A stretch of DNA of 64,000 nucleotides from assembly GCA_901456055.1 (NCBI GenBank), contig CABDWT010000016.1, positions 744,001-808,000 of the forward strand. Direction: 5' to 3'. The first letter of the stretch is position 1; each line of letters starts with the position of its first letter. The DNA is from Phytobacter ursingii. GTDB lineage: Bacteria; Pseudomonadota; Gammaproteobacteria; Enterobacterales; Enterobacteriaceae. Below, in pieces: positions 26,954-35,327 of the stretch. Position numbers and translations under genes: made by a program. The notes beneath the pieces were generated by a model. It was not told the origin of the DNA. It did not search any database and saw nothing but the letters and a program-made list of their open reading frames with translations.

Positions 26954-27148
26954 ATGAAAGAGGGTTATTACTGGATCCAGCACCAGGGTATTGTGCAGAT
27001 GGCTTACTATACCCACGATAAAGTTGAAGATATGGATACAGGAAAAATAATGACCGGTGTCTGGCGCCTTACGGAAGGGTTTGAGATCTGTCATGATTTT
27101 GATGTGGAAATCGTTGGCGGCCCCCTTGCCTTAACGGATAAAGGTTAA
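26954..27148 (+). CDS. Hypothetical small protein, phage-like character
   Basis: A 64-residue protein starting MKEGYYWIQHQGIVQMAYYT. The opening K-E-G-x-Y-W-I-Q-x-x-G is reminiscent of small proteins found in enteric prophages, but I cannot name the family. The sequence is mixed beta (VWRLTEGFEICHDFDVEIVG). The ribosome site is weak (GAGCG, eight bases ahead). Only two bases separate its stop from a putative GTG-start gene at 27151, so the two may be coupled. It may be a remnant of a lost element. Confidence 0.5.
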   Translation: MKEGYYWIQHQGIVQMAYYTHDKVEDMDTGKIMTGVWRLTEGFEICHDFDVEIVGGPLALTDKG

Positions 27149-27150
27149 AT

Positions 27151-27300
27151 GTGTTTGATCATGGCCTGCTTAGCTTGGCGGGTCCGTTTATTTTTATCCT
27201 GTTCCTGTCAATAAATAGCGGCGGTCATATTTATGCCACATTTGGTCTGGATAAACGCTTTGGCAGAAATGTGAATGCTGAGATCTCACTCCTGAATTGA
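27151..27300 (+). CDS. Putative 49-residue membrane protein, GTG start
   Basis: Too short for usual ORF calling. GTG at 27151 follows AAAGG at a good distance, and the ribosome site lies inside the end of the preceding small gene. The translation begins MFDHGLLSLAGPFIFILFLS, one hydrophobic helix, then a soluble tail with SGGHIYATFGLDKRFGRN. A single-span topology is predicted. There is no homology that I recognise. The evidence is position, ribosome site and the hydrophobic helix; it may be a chance frame. Confidence 0.35.
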   Translation: MFDHGLLSLAGPFIFILFLSINSGGHIYATFGLDKRFGRNVNAEISLLN

Positions 27301-27343
27301 GCGGATATACTTTTTATGAGTCGCTTATGAAAGGGGTAAGACA

Positions 27344-27646
27344 ATGATTTACTCATCCATAAAAACGCACTACCTGTCAGCAGAATCCGGCGATCGCCTT
27401 GTTCGTTATGACATTATTGCGACAGACTCCGACACCTATTTAGTGAAGGTCATTGACGAGCAAAAAAGCACGATGGCTGAGCCTAAACCATTGCTACTCA
27501 TTGATCAGTTTCATGTAACGCGCAGTGATTACTTTGAACACTACGGTATCAACGTGGCGCAACAGGCGATAACGTTCAATTTACCGCCCTCATTTGAAGA
27601 CTATCTTCTGCTTTATTGCCAGCGACACCGAAACAAGTATGTTTAG
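27344..27646 (+). CDS. Hypothetical protein, 100 residues
   Basis: A soluble alpha/beta protein that I do not recognise. The ribosome site GGGG lies ten bases before ATG 27344. It begins MIYSSIKTHYLSAESGDRLV and has the segments DIIATDSDTYLVKVID, KPLLLIDQFHVTRSDYFEHY and SFEDYLLLYCQRHRNKYV. It has no signal or membrane segment. The gene is followed by its own terminator, which supports a real transcription unit. Confidence 0.6.
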   Translation: MIYSSIKTHYLSAESGDRLVRYDIIATDSDTYLVKVIDEQKSTMAEPKPLLLIDQFHVTRSDYFEHYGINVAQQAITFNLPPSFEDYLLLYCQRHRNKYV

Positions 27647-27650
27647 CACT

Positions 27651-27672
27651 AAGCCGCTCTCGGGCGGCTTTT
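27651..27672 (+). terminator. Intrinsic terminator
   Basis: AAGCCGC-TCTCGG-GCGGCTTTT, seven-base stem with a short T run, five bases after the stop of the 100-residue gene. Confidence 0.8.
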
Positions 27673-27763
27673 GCCGTAATAAGGATTTGCTATCGTTATA
27701 CTTACCGTTGGTGGTGGATCTTTTGATGCACAACAGGCTTGTTTAACCCAAAGGAGAGTGACA

Positions 27764-27940
27764 ATGAGACCGAAAATTACACCGGAAGAGGTTGCGTTAC
27801 TGGTAGAGGATTTAGATATGCTGGGTGAACAAAATCTCGTTGGTATTGAGGCCTATGAAGCGCTCTACCTACTGGAAATGCGCCGTCAGACCGCAAAACT
27901 CAATGATATCAAGCGTATACTGGAAGAAAAAGAGGAATGA
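27764..27940 (+). CDS. Hypothetical small helical protein, 58 residues
   Basis: ATG 27764 is preceded by AAAGGAGAG, a near-perfect ribosome site. The protein (MRPKITPEEVALLVEDLDML...) is highly charged and predicted to be entirely helical, ending in RRQTAKLNDIKRILEEKEE, a coiled-coil-like heptad pattern. It resembles small stress-induced cytoplasmic proteins in shape only. I do not recognise a family. The strong ribosome site argues that it is expressed. Confidence 0.6.
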   Translation: MRPKITPEEVALLVEDLDMLGEQNLVGIEAYEALYLLEMRRQTAKLNDIKRILEEKEE

Positions 27941-28020
27941 AAATTGCGGACTTATCCCTGACTCCTTTGTTTACGGGGTGTCCGCATCGTTTATTACTTT
28001 CATCAGCCCTATCTGGCGCT

Positions 28021-28167
28021 TTACTTTTTACTCAGTGGGCAGACCAACTCACGGATAATCTCGACCTTCTGCTGCGGTGATAACCACAGGCGCTGGGGCA
28101 GCCATGCTGGTTTGTGTTGTTTGGCGAACGAGTGAAACAGTTGATTGAGCCAGCTATTGATATTCAT
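28021..28167 (-). CDS. Hypothetical 48-residue protein
   Basis: Too short for a 60-residue cutoff in its true form. ATG 28167 is preceded by AAGGAGG at the ideal distance; a longer frame to 28203 runs through that site. The protein reads MNINSWLNQLFHSFAKQHKP, then a Trp/Arg/Leu-rich stretch (AWLPQRLWLSPQQKVEIIRE). It is probably a small basic, amphipathic or membrane-associated peptide. No family is recognised. It is convergent with the 58-residue gene. Confidence 0.6.
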   Translation of the reverse strand: MNINSWLNQLFHSFAKQHKPAWLPQRLWLSPQQKVEIIRELVCPLSKK

Positions 28168-28354
28168 GCGTACCTCCTTAGTGGTTAACGCGAGTGTACG
28201 CATTCATTGCGGAACAAAAACTGAGCTTATTGAAGGTACTGTTCCGCATTTAATTCCCTCAGTGCCCTGACCGTTCATGTGCAACCCGCAAGCGCGAATA
28301 AGCTGACACAAAGATATGGTAGATTAACGCCTCTACTAACAACGGAGTGTTGTA

Positions 28355-28924
28355 ATGAAAGCGATAGGTATTTTTTGTGGTTCATCTTCCGGGGAAAATC
28401 CGTTGTATATCGAAACAGCACGCGATGTGGGTAAAATCCTCGCGACGGCTGACATTTCTCTTGTATACGGTGGCGGTAAGGTTGGCCTGATGGGCGCCGT
28501 TGCCGATGCCTGCCTGGCGCATGGCGGACATGTGGTGGGGGTTATGCCACGCGGGCTGTTTGAAAAGGAGATCGCTCACCAGGGGCTGAGTGAACTTCAC
28601 GTCGTTGAAAATATGCACGAGCGAAAAACCAAAATGGCGGCGCTGTCGGATGGCTTTATCGCGTTGCCTGGCGGAGCCGGTACGCTGGAAGAGATTTTCG
28701 AACAGTGGACCTGGGCACAGCTTGGTATCCACCACAAACCCTGCGCGTTCCTTAATATCAATGGTTATTACGATCCGCTAAAGGCGATGGTTGAGAAAAT
28801 GGTTGCTGAGGGATTTATGCATGCCCGCTACGCCGAAATGTTACCGTTTTCCACGGATGTCGAAAGTGTCGTGACGTATTTCCGTAACTATCAGGCCCCC
28901 GCGAGTAAGTGGGTGAAAAATTAA
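28355..28924 (+). CDS. LOG-family (TIGR00730) nucleotide 5'-monophosphate phosphoribohydrolase
   Basis: A 189-residue Rossmann protein. The LOG signature PGGxGTxEE is present as LPGGAGTLEEIFEQWTW (near 105-121), and the early motif is GSSSGENP with VYGGGKVGLMG (near 40). The family hydrolyses cytokinin-riboside or other nucleoside 5'-monophosphates to base and ribose phosphate; in bacteria the true substrate is often unknown. Older annotations call it a lysine decarboxylase, which is wrong. The ribosome site is CGGAG. A Nudix gene follows in the same direction after 60 bases, which suggests shared nucleotide housecleaning. Confidence 0.9.
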   Translation: MKAIGIFCGSSSGENPLYIETARDVGKILATADISLVYGGGKVGLMGAVADACLAHGGHVVGVMPRGLFEKEIAHQGLSELHVVENMHERKTKMAALSDGFIALPGGAGTLEEIFEQWTWAQLGIHHKPCAFLNINGYYDPLKAMVEKMVAEGFMHARYAEMLPFSTDVESVVTYFRNYQAPASKWVKN

Positions 28925-28939
28925 CCGCATTGAATTCTG

Positions 28940-28964
28940 CTGCGCCGGCAATCTCCCGGCGCAG
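28940..28964 (+). terminator. Hairpin between the LOG and Nudix genes
   Basis: Stem CTGCGCCGG / CCGGCGCAG, six-base loop, no T tract. It probably acts as an attenuator or 3'-end stabiliser inside a two-gene unit. Confidence 0.45.
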
Positions 28965-28984
28965 TACACGCAGGAAAGAGTGCT

Positions 28985-29437
28985 ATGCCACACACTGTAC
29001 ATCCCGTCGCCGCCGTTCTGGGGGTGATTGTTCATGAATCTCGTATACTTCTTGTACGCCGTTCTAACCCACCGGACGCAGGTTTTTGGGGATTTCCGGG
29101 GGGAAAAATCGAGGCAGGCGAAACCCTGGAACAGGCGGTAATACGCGAAGTAAAAGAGGAGACCGGGCTGAGGGTCATTTGCCTGGCGAAAGATGTACCC
29201 CTGGAGGCATTCGATTACGACGCAGCCGGAGAGCTTCACTACCATTATCTGCTGATCCCGGTCATTTGTGCCTGGCAGGGAGGAGAACCGATTGCCGCAT
29301 CGGATGTTTTTGACGCACGTTGGTTTAACACTGCTGATTTACTGAGCGGTGATTTTTCTTTCAGTAAAGATGTCGTGGAACTGGCAATAAAACAGATTAA
29401 CGCTGTTCATTCGCGAGTGTCGATATTATCGCAATGA
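28985..29437 (+). CDS. Nudix hydrolase
   Basis: A 150-residue pyrophosphohydrolase. The complete Nudix box G-x5-E-x7-R-E-x-x-E-E-x-G is seen as GKIEAGETLEQAVIREVKEE then TG (about residues 40-61). The preceding FWGFPGG is typical of the ADP-ribose/8-oxo-dGTP groups. The substrate cannot be set from sequence. The ribosome site AGGAAAG precedes ATG 28985. It lies just after the LOG-family gene in the same direction. Confidence 0.9.
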   Translation: MPHTVHPVAAVLGVIVHESRILLVRRSNPPDAGFWGFPGGKIEAGETLEQAVIREVKEETGLRVICLAKDVPLEAFDYDAAGELHYHYLLIPVICAWQGGEPIAASDVFDARWFNTADLLSGDFSFSKDVVELAIKQINAVHSRVSILSQ

Positions 29438-29523
29438 AGTTAACGGAAAAACGTTATCACCCTTGGCAGGCCGCAACATTCACAACGGCGGCCCGTCAAT
29501 CCGCTGCTCCGTAATCAAGGGTG

Positions 29524-29811
29524 TTATGTTTTGCTTGTGTCTTTTTTCTTTGTTAAAAGAGACGTCGCCGCGGCCGTTACAATCCCTATAAGAGGCATGG
29601 CTATCGCGCCTGCCAGGAAGTTATGCTGATCTATTTCCTTTTCCTTGCGAATATCAGCAAAGCGAGCAAGCGCCTGTGTTTCATTCGCGGCGATGATCTC
29701 TTCAAATTGTTTTTCATAACCCTGCTCAGTCAACTCAACGGCACGTTGTTCCTCCGATTTTTTCAGAACAACGGTCTGTTTATCCTTTTTAAAAAAACAG
29801 TATTCCGGCAT
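29524..29811 (-). CDS. Hypothetical protein with C-terminal membrane helix
   Basis: A 95-residue protein starting MPEYCFFKKDKQTVVLKKSE. The first 65 residues are charged and helical, and one hydrophobic segment follows (FLAGAIAMPLIGIVTAAATS), then a lysine-rich end KKKDTSKT. This is a tail-anchored topology. AAGGAG lies nine bases before the start. The family is not recognised. It is probably an inner-membrane-attached protein of unknown role. Confidence 0.6.
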   Translation of the reverse strand: MPEYCFFKKDKQTVVLKKSEEQRAVELTEQGYEKQFEEIIAANETQALARFADIRKEKEIDQHNFLAGAIAMPLIGIVTAAATSLLTKKKDTSKT

Positions 29812-29984
29812 GAGGCGCTCCTTAAGGAGGAAAGGGGATTAAGCTTTAACAGCGTACCAATTTTAATCAAACCAGGCACCTGCTTAGGAATGATTTTTAC
29901 ATCGCCTCAATCCCTGGACTGAAAACACCGGCCGGCACATATTCGATGGGGTAGCCAACGGGATAACATTTATAACCTGCGTGG

Positions 29985-30848
29985 CTAAGGTGCGATGGAT
30001 ATACTGGCAGATAATCCTGCCACCAGCTCTACACCCTGTGGCAAGGTATCTATGTGAATACGTACCGGGACACGCTGAGCAAGTCGTACCCAGTTAAATG
30101 TCGGCTCCACTTCGGGCAGGCCAAGCCCGCCCGTGTCATCGTTATTATCACCAATCCCGTGCCCGATACTCTCAACGTGACCTGTCAGTACGGGCTCGAA
30201 TCCCATCAACGCAATATGCGCTGTATTTCCCACGCGAATATGGCGCAGCTTCGTCTCCTCAAAATAGCCTACTACCCAGAAGCTGTTAGCATCGACGATG
30301 GCCACTTTCGTTTCTCCGGCAGTTGCATAGTCACCAGGGCGAAGCCTGAGATGCGTGACATACCCAGCAACCGGCGCCCGAACGGTGGCATGAGACAGAT
30401 TGAGCTCTGCCAGTTCCAGCGCGGCCAGCGCGCCATGATAATTCGCGGTTGCGACATTCGCCGCGCTGCTCGTTTGCTGCAAATCCTCGCCGGATATCAT
30501 GCCTTTTATCTGCGCACGGCGTCGGGCCGCATCCTGGCGCATCAGCATTTCATGACGTTTAGCATCGACGTCAGCCTGCGCGCTGAGCAACGCCAGCGTC
30601 AGCCAGTGCGGATCGATGGCGTAGAGCACATCGCCACGGTTAACCCACTGATTGTCTCTGACCGCTACGCTGATAACTGGCCCTGAGACATCCGGCGCGA
30701 TTTGCACCACATCAGCACGAACCCGGCCATCACGGGTCCAGGGCGTTTGTGCATAATGCTTCCACAGCATGAAAGCCAGAATAGCTGACACAGCGACAGC
30801 GCTGAGTGTCAGCGCATAGCGGGTCAACAAAGAGAGGAACGATTTCAT
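29985..30848 (-). CDS. AaeA-like membrane fusion protein of an efflux system
   Basis: Periplasmic adaptor (287 residues) of the HlyD/EmrA type, like AaeA for aromatic carboxylic acid efflux. An N-terminal membrane anchor (about 10-30) is followed by TPWTRDGRVRADVVQIAPDV, the biotinyl-lipoyl half VAVRDNQWVNRGDVLYAID, a short helical hairpin, and ATVRAPVAGYVTHLRLRPGD. It overlaps the upstream DUF1656 gene by four bases (ATGA). With the FUSC protein it should form an envelope pump; the substrate is inferred only by analogy to p-hydroxybenzoate efflux. Confidence 0.88.
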   Translation of the reverse strand: MKSFLSLLTRYALTLSAVAVSAILAFMLWKHYAQTPWTRDGRVRADVVQIAPDVSGPVISVAVRDNQWVNRGDVLYAIDPHWLTLALLSAQADVDAKRHEMLMRQDAARRRAQIKGMISGEDLQQTSSAANVATANYHGALAALELAELNLSHATVRAPVAGYVTHLRLRPGDYATAGETKVAIVDANSFWVVGYFEETKLRHIRVGNTAHIALMGFEPVLTGHVESIGHGIGDNNDDTGGLGLPEVEPTFNWVRLAQRVPVRIHIDTLPQGVELVAGLSASISIAP

Positions 30849-31060
30849 GCAAATAACCCCAGTGCGTTAAAATCCTGCAGGAGCAGGAAAAAAGTGACGA
30901 TATACATGGATAAACCAATCAGCGGGCGGCAAGGTAAACGGCAATAGAGCCTGCTGAAAGAGAAAAGCGGCACCAGTAACAGTGTGCAGGCCAGGCTAAC
31001 GAGCGCAATGACCAGCAACCCGGGGAGATAGACGCCCCCAATATTAATGTCATTCAGCAT
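30845..31060 (-). CDS. AaeX-like DUF1656 membrane protein
   Basis: A 71-residue protein with two hydrophobic helices. MLNDINIGGVYLPGLLVIAL is the DUF1656 opening found in AaeX and in every FUSC-HlyD efflux set. The start at 31060 overlaps the end of the FUSC gene by 11 bases, and its stop overlaps aaeA-like by four. The longer open frame upstream to 31351 is the shadow of the FUSC gene. Its role in efflux is not known. Confidence 0.87.
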   Translation of the reverse strand: MLNDINIGGVYLPGLLVIALVSLACTLLLVPLFSFSRLYCRLPCRPLIGLSMYIVTFFLLLQDFNALGLFA

Positions 31061-33110
31061 TCTTATGTTCCTTGTTGCGATCCCGTAGCGCGCAGTACAG
31101 GTCAGCGAGCCTGTCAACCACCTGGCGCGATGGTTCATCTGCCGCAGGCAGAGAGAGGCTAATCGTTGACGCAATACGTTCGCGTAAGGCAAAAATGTCT
31201 TTCGTGTGGATAAGCTGGTAAAGCAGGTCATTGATCTCTCTGGCGGTATCTCTTTCCGCCCGCGAATAGCAGTGACGTAAATGCATGACAGAGAGACCAA
31301 TTCGCAGGTAGTGCAACATTTGCTCAAGCACCTGTCCCGAGGCGTATTCACTGCGTTGCAAACGCGGCAGCAATAAGGCTGTTCTGTCTATCATCAGATT
31401 GGTCCAGTACATTTCATCGGGTCTAAAAACACCTTTCACACTGCGGCGGATATCACGTCGGCATAGTTTCAACAGGCGGATTATTGCTGCGTCTGCCTGT
31501 ACCGTTTGCAGCAAACTCATGCTGACGACGGCAAAGCCGATAGCGGCAAATAAGGCAATCGACGTATTGATGGCACCGGCGAAGTCTCCGCTGTAATGCG
31601 CACCTAATTCGCAAAGGATAGGCAGTGTGAGGGTGATACCCATGGCCATAAACGTAGACGGTGGGCGCGCCTGGAGCGATCCGGCCAGCAAGTATGCCGG
31701 CGCAAGCACCGCAACCAACACCGCGAAGTCGGTAACTTGTGGAAGCAGGACAAAGCTGTAAAGCAGGCTTATCAACACACCCCAGACGGAGCCAATAATG
31801 TATTTCACAAGATGCTGCGCCGGCGTGTCGAAACTGGCAAACAGCGTGCAGCAGACCCCAAGAACAGAGACCGCCGTTGCGCCATCTGGCCAGGCAGAGT
31901 AAATCCAAATCAGACAGCCGCTTAATATTATCGAGAAAGCCCCCAGCGCGGTGCGCGCGGCGCTAAGGGGATCACGGTGGAAAACATAACCTTTTGCGGC
32001 TTTGACCTCGGGTAGCACCGATGCGGGTTTCGCATGACGAATCGCATTAGAAAGACGTGCGCATTGCTGTAAAAGCACAATGGCCTCGGTCAGGTGGCGC
32101 GTAAAACTGAGTCTTATCGCATCCTGAATTGTCGCTGTCTGCGAAGCGTATAACGCCGTCAACTGCTCACTGCGTTTTTGGAGCGTGTCAGCGGTTATTT
32201 TCTGCTGGCTTTCCTCCCCGACGGTAAGCCATGTCCGGACATCCTGTAGCAATATCTGCAGATCGACCGGCATCTCCTCAGGCGCCTGTAAGCGGTCGCG
32301 TAATTCACAATTCACAATCAACAGACGTGCCAGCCTGTCATGGATGGCTTTTCTTGCCTGGCGGACCGGCGCCGAAAGGGTAAAGTCATAAGGGATATGG
32401 TGGCTGATACCCTGCAGGAACTGCAGCGCCAGCGCCAGATGAAGACTATCTGAATTCTCATCGGGTTTGCCTGCCAGGGTGTCGGCAATCCTCAACCGTG
32501 CCGAGCGCAGTGTCTGCGATAATTTATTGTTGAACAGCCCTGAAATACGCGCGGGCAAAACGTACCTGTGAATAAGCGCGGCGCAGAAAATACCTATCAT
32601 GATCTCCTGCACGCGAAGAATAGCGATGTTAAAAATAGAGCCGGGATCAAACACCGCAGGAAAACCAATCAGGCTTGCGGTGTAACCGGCTAATACAAAA
32701 GCATACGCACGCGAGGTGCGTACAAGGAGGGATAAATAGAGGCAGAAGGTTATCCAGCCTGTGAGCATCACGCTGCAAAGCACCGGCGTGTTCACAAAAG
32801 TCGGCACGATCAAGACGGTCGCCCCGGCTCCTGCGACCGTCCCGGCCAGACGATAAAGACTTCTGCTCAGTGACGCGCTTACCGACGTTTGCGAAACAAT
32901 ATATACGGTAATAATTGCCCACGACGGGCGCTCAAGGCCTATCGACAACGCAATAAAATAGGCGAGCATCGCGGCGGTAAAAGTCTTTGCCGAATAGAGC
33001 AGCGCGTTAGCATCGTTTAGCAGAGCGGGTGAGGCCGCACGGCGTAACAGCGTGCTGACAACACGCAAAAAATGACAGTGATAGAGAGCGAATGTGTTCA
33101 TGCCGGGCAT
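31050..33110 (-). CDS. AaeB-like FUSC-family efflux inner-membrane protein
   Basis: A 686-residue protein of the AaeB/FUSC (PF04632-type) family, with two blocks of about five transmembrane helices (residues about 35-190 and 375-540) each followed by a cytoplasmic helical region. The conserved FIALSIGLERPSWAIITVYI opening and the RLAGTVAGAGATVLIVP segment are typical. It is the first gene of the three-gene operon. It probably exports aromatic acids or related compounds. An ATG nine bases downstream is an alternative start. The divergent AraC gene 68 bases away is its likely regulator. Confidence 0.88.
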   Translation of the reverse strand: MPGMNTFALYHCHFLRVVSTLLRRAASPALLNDANALLYSAKTFTAAMLAYFIALSIGLERPSWAIITVYIVSQTSVSASLSRSLYRLAGTVAGAGATVLIVPTFVNTPVLCSVMLTGWITFCLYLSLLVRTSRAYAFVLAGYTASLIGFPAVFDPGSIFNIAILRVQEIMIGIFCAALIHRYVLPARISGLFNNKLSQTLRSARLRIADTLAGKPDENSDSLHLALALQFLQGISHHIPYDFTLSAPVRQARKAIHDRLARLLIVNCELRDRLQAPEEMPVDLQILLQDVRTWLTVGEESQQKITADTLQKRSEQLTALYASQTATIQDAIRLSFTRHLTEAIVLLQQCARLSNAIRHAKPASVLPEVKAAKGYVFHRDPLSAARTALGAFSIILSGCLIWIYSAWPDGATAVSVLGVCCTLFASFDTPAQHLVKYIIGSVWGVLISLLYSFVLLPQVTDFAVLVAVLAPAYLLAGSLQARPPSTFMAMGITLTLPILCELGAHYSGDFAGAINTSIALFAAIGFAVVSMSLLQTVQADAAIIRLLKLCRRDIRRSVKGVFRPDEMYWTNLMIDRTALLLPRLQRSEYASGQVLEQMLHYLRIGLSVMHLRHCYSRAERDTAREINDLLYQLIHTKDIFALRERIASTISLSLPAADEPSRQVVDRLADLYCALRDRNKEHKNAE

Positions 33111-33178
33111 TATTACCGGCTTGCGTATGCCATTAAATACTCTATTCTGTCAAAAAATACCTAAATGTTGCCAATCAC

Positions 33179-33973
33179 ATGAAGCCGCAATTCGTTACAA
33201 CATTGTTTGACCCGGATGCCACATCATCGCCGGCAGTGGCGCGCCATCTGGATTTTATTGATTACGAGGCCGAAGTACCGGTGCATACGCACCGGAAGGG
33301 GCAACTGATCATTGCGCTGTATGGCGCGGTTATCTGCCGCGCGGAAAATGACATATGGATAGTGCCGCCCAATTGCGCCGTATGGATACCTGGCGGGATC
33401 CCTCATAGCGCCAAAGCCACCTGGAATGCGCATCTTAATTATTTATTTATTGAACCCGGCGCCACGGCGCTTCCGGAGAAATGTTGCACGTTGGCGATTT
33501 CGCCGCTGATTAAAGAACTGGTAGACCGACTAACGCGAGAGGGCATTGAATATCCGCCCGATAGTCATGCTGCCAGGCTGACCAGAGTGACACTTGACGA
33601 GTTAGCCACAATGCCGCAACAGAAATTAAGTCTGCCTGTATCGGCCCATCCCAAAATACGCGCAATGGCTGATGCGCTGGTCAGTAACCCGGAGGATCGC
33701 AGCACCTTTAAAACATGGGCAAAACGGCTGGCGCTCAGCGAGCGATCGCTGGCGCGCTTGATGCTGCGTGAGACAGGGCTAACGTTCGGGCGATGGCGTC
33801 AACAGCTCCATCTGATTCTTGCCCTACAGGCGCTGGCAAGCGGCGTCTCGGTACAGAACGTGGCGGCAAACCTGGGGTATGAATCGGTAAATGCTTTCAT
33901 CACCATGTTCAAAAAAACAATGGGCAGCACGCCGGCGCACTATTTTGCCGAACGCAAAACTGACGTCCGTTAA
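33179..33973 (+). CDS. AraC-family regulator, cupin N-terminus (efflux-operon regulator)
   Basis: A 264-residue regulator. The N-terminal cupin (about 20-110) contains HTHRKGQLIIALYGAVICRA and VWIPGGIPHSAKAT, and the AraC double helix-turn-helix covers about 165-258 (FKTWAKRLALSERSLARLML and NVAANLGYESVNAFITMFKK). This is the NimR/YdeO-like subgroup that controls neighbouring efflux genes. It is divergently placed 68 bases from the FUSC operon, and the ATG at 33179 has only a weak ribosome site. The inducer is unknown. Confidence 0.87.
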   Translation: MKPQFVTTLFDPDATSSPAVARHLDFIDYEAEVPVHTHRKGQLIIALYGAVICRAENDIWIVPPNCAVWIPGGIPHSAKATWNAHLNYLFIEPGATALPEKCCTLAISPLIKELVDRLTREGIEYPPDSHAARLTRVTLDELATMPQQKLSLPVSAHPKIRAMADALVSNPEDRSTFKTWAKRLALSERSLARLMLRETGLTFGRWRQQLHLILALQALASGVSVQNVAANLGYESVNAFITMFKKTMGSTPAHYFAERKTDVR

Positions 33974-34211
33974 TTGGCAGGTTTTGTATGAAAGCTTAAC
34001 AAAAGTGATCCAGACGGCGGCATGAAAAGAAAGTTAATGGGCGTCTTTGAAGCGAAATGACATGCATGTATAACTATTTGAGTAAGACATACAGAGGTGG
34101 CCTGGTGACGCCATTTATGACTCCCCCAACAGTTGAATCCAGACGAGCATCTTTTTGAGTATGTACTGTTTAAAATAAACACTATCGCTTTTCTCAGCCG
34201 GAGAATATGCC

Positions 34212-35324
34212 GTGAATGCCAACTTAAAATATGCAAGTAGTGAATTACGTGATCCTGTCCAGGCCGTAGCCGAATTTGCCAGCATGATTGGCCATGAGGA
34301 TATTGAAACCATCTTATTTTTTTGTTCTCCGGACTATGATCTTGAAATCTTAGGTAGCGAATTAAAAAAAACCTTTTCATGCACCCTTATAGGATGTACC
34401 TCTTCGGGTCAAATTGGTCTGGAGGGTTTTCAGCATTCCGGGATGCTCGGCCTGGGCTTAGGAGGTGATTTTCGGGCTACCGCTTTTATGATCCATCCCT
34501 TAATTGAATACTCTGCCGTTATTGCTGATATGGCTGAAAAAATCCGTTTTGACAGCGAGGCCAGGCCGAATATTAATCGCTTCGGTCTGTTGCTCGTCGA
34601 TGGGCTTTCGATGGCGGAAGAGCGCCTTGTCGCTAATCTTTATCAGCAGATAGGCAATGTTCCTATCATCGGAGGATCGGCAGGAGATGATCTGCGCTTT
34701 GAGCAAAGCTTTATTTACGACGGGAACGGCAAATTCATTTCAGATGCCGCGGTGTTTGCGGTTATTGAAACCAGCTCTCCTCTTACCACATTCAAAATTC
34801 AACATTTTATTCCCAGCGACGTGGAATTAGTGATTACAGAAGCCGATCCTGAGAAACGGGTTATTTTTGAGATCAATGGCGAACCTGCGGCAAAAGTTTA
34901 CGCCGAATCCCTTGGCCTGAGCGTGGACGAGTTAACGCCGACGATATTTTCTCGTAACCCACTGGTACTCTCATTCGGCGATGAACCTTATGTACGCTCT
35001 ATTCAGAAATGGAACGATGATTTTTCGTTAACTTGCTATTGCGCCATTGAAGAGGGGTTAATTATTTCGATTGGCATAGCGGAAGATCCCATTGAGACCT
35101 TCAGGCAATCTTTTGAAAAGGTTAATGAAATAATTCCAGACCCGCGTGTCATCATCGGTTGTGATTGTATTCTCCGTCGTCTCCAGTTTGAAGAAGAAGG
35201 GCTTGAACAACCTATTAGCGATATCATGCGACAGAATAATGTGATTGGTTTTTCGACCTACGGCGAGCAGTACAATGGACTGCACGTAAACCAGACATTC
35301 ACGGGTGTTGCTATCGGAGGATAA
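34212..35324 (+). CDS. FIST-domain sensor protein
   Basis: A 370-residue protein made of FIST_N (about 30-215) and FIST_C (about 220-355) domains, proposed to bind small ligands such as amino acids. Recognised by LIGCTSSGQIG, LGLGLGGDF, IIGGSAGDDLRFEQ and the FIST_C segments FEINGEPAAKVYAESLG and IGCDCILRRLQFEE. It has no transmembrane segment or signal, so it senses in the cytoplasm. GTG or ATG: ATG 34212 gives a natural opening (MNANLKYAS...), with CCGGAG close ahead. It leads a four-gene unit, three bases before the kinase gene, and is probably the kinase's input. Confidence 0.85.
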   Translation: MNANLKYASSELRDPVQAVAEFASMIGHEDIETILFFCSPDYDLEILGSELKKTFSCTLIGCTSSGQIGLEGFQHSGMLGLGLGGDFRATAFMIHPLIEYSAVIADMAEKIRFDSEARPNINRFGLLLVDGLSMAEERLVANLYQQIGNVPIIGGSAGDDLRFEQSFIYDGNGKFISDAAVFAVIETSSPLTTFKIQHFIPSDVELVITEADPEKRVIFEINGEPAAKVYAESLGLSVDELTPTIFSRNPLVLSFGDEPYVRSIQKWNDDFSLTCYCAIEEGLIISIGIAEDPIETFRQSFEKVNEIIPDPRVIIGCDCILRRLQFEEEGLEQPISDIMRQNNVIGFSTYGEQYNGLHVNQTFTGVAIGG

Positions 35325-35327
35325 ATT

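Noticed and set aside
26810-27094. 94-residue minus-strand frame
   Set aside because: It is antisense to the 64-residue gene at 26954, which has a better protein character, and it lacks a ribosome site.
26488-27343. Prophage remnant
   Set aside because: Only one small protein has phage-like character. No integrase, repeats, attachment site or structural gene was seen.
30845-31351. 168-residue frame containing the DUF1656 protein
   Set aside because: The upstream 97 codons are a shadow of the FUSC gene; only the last 71 residues match DUF1656.
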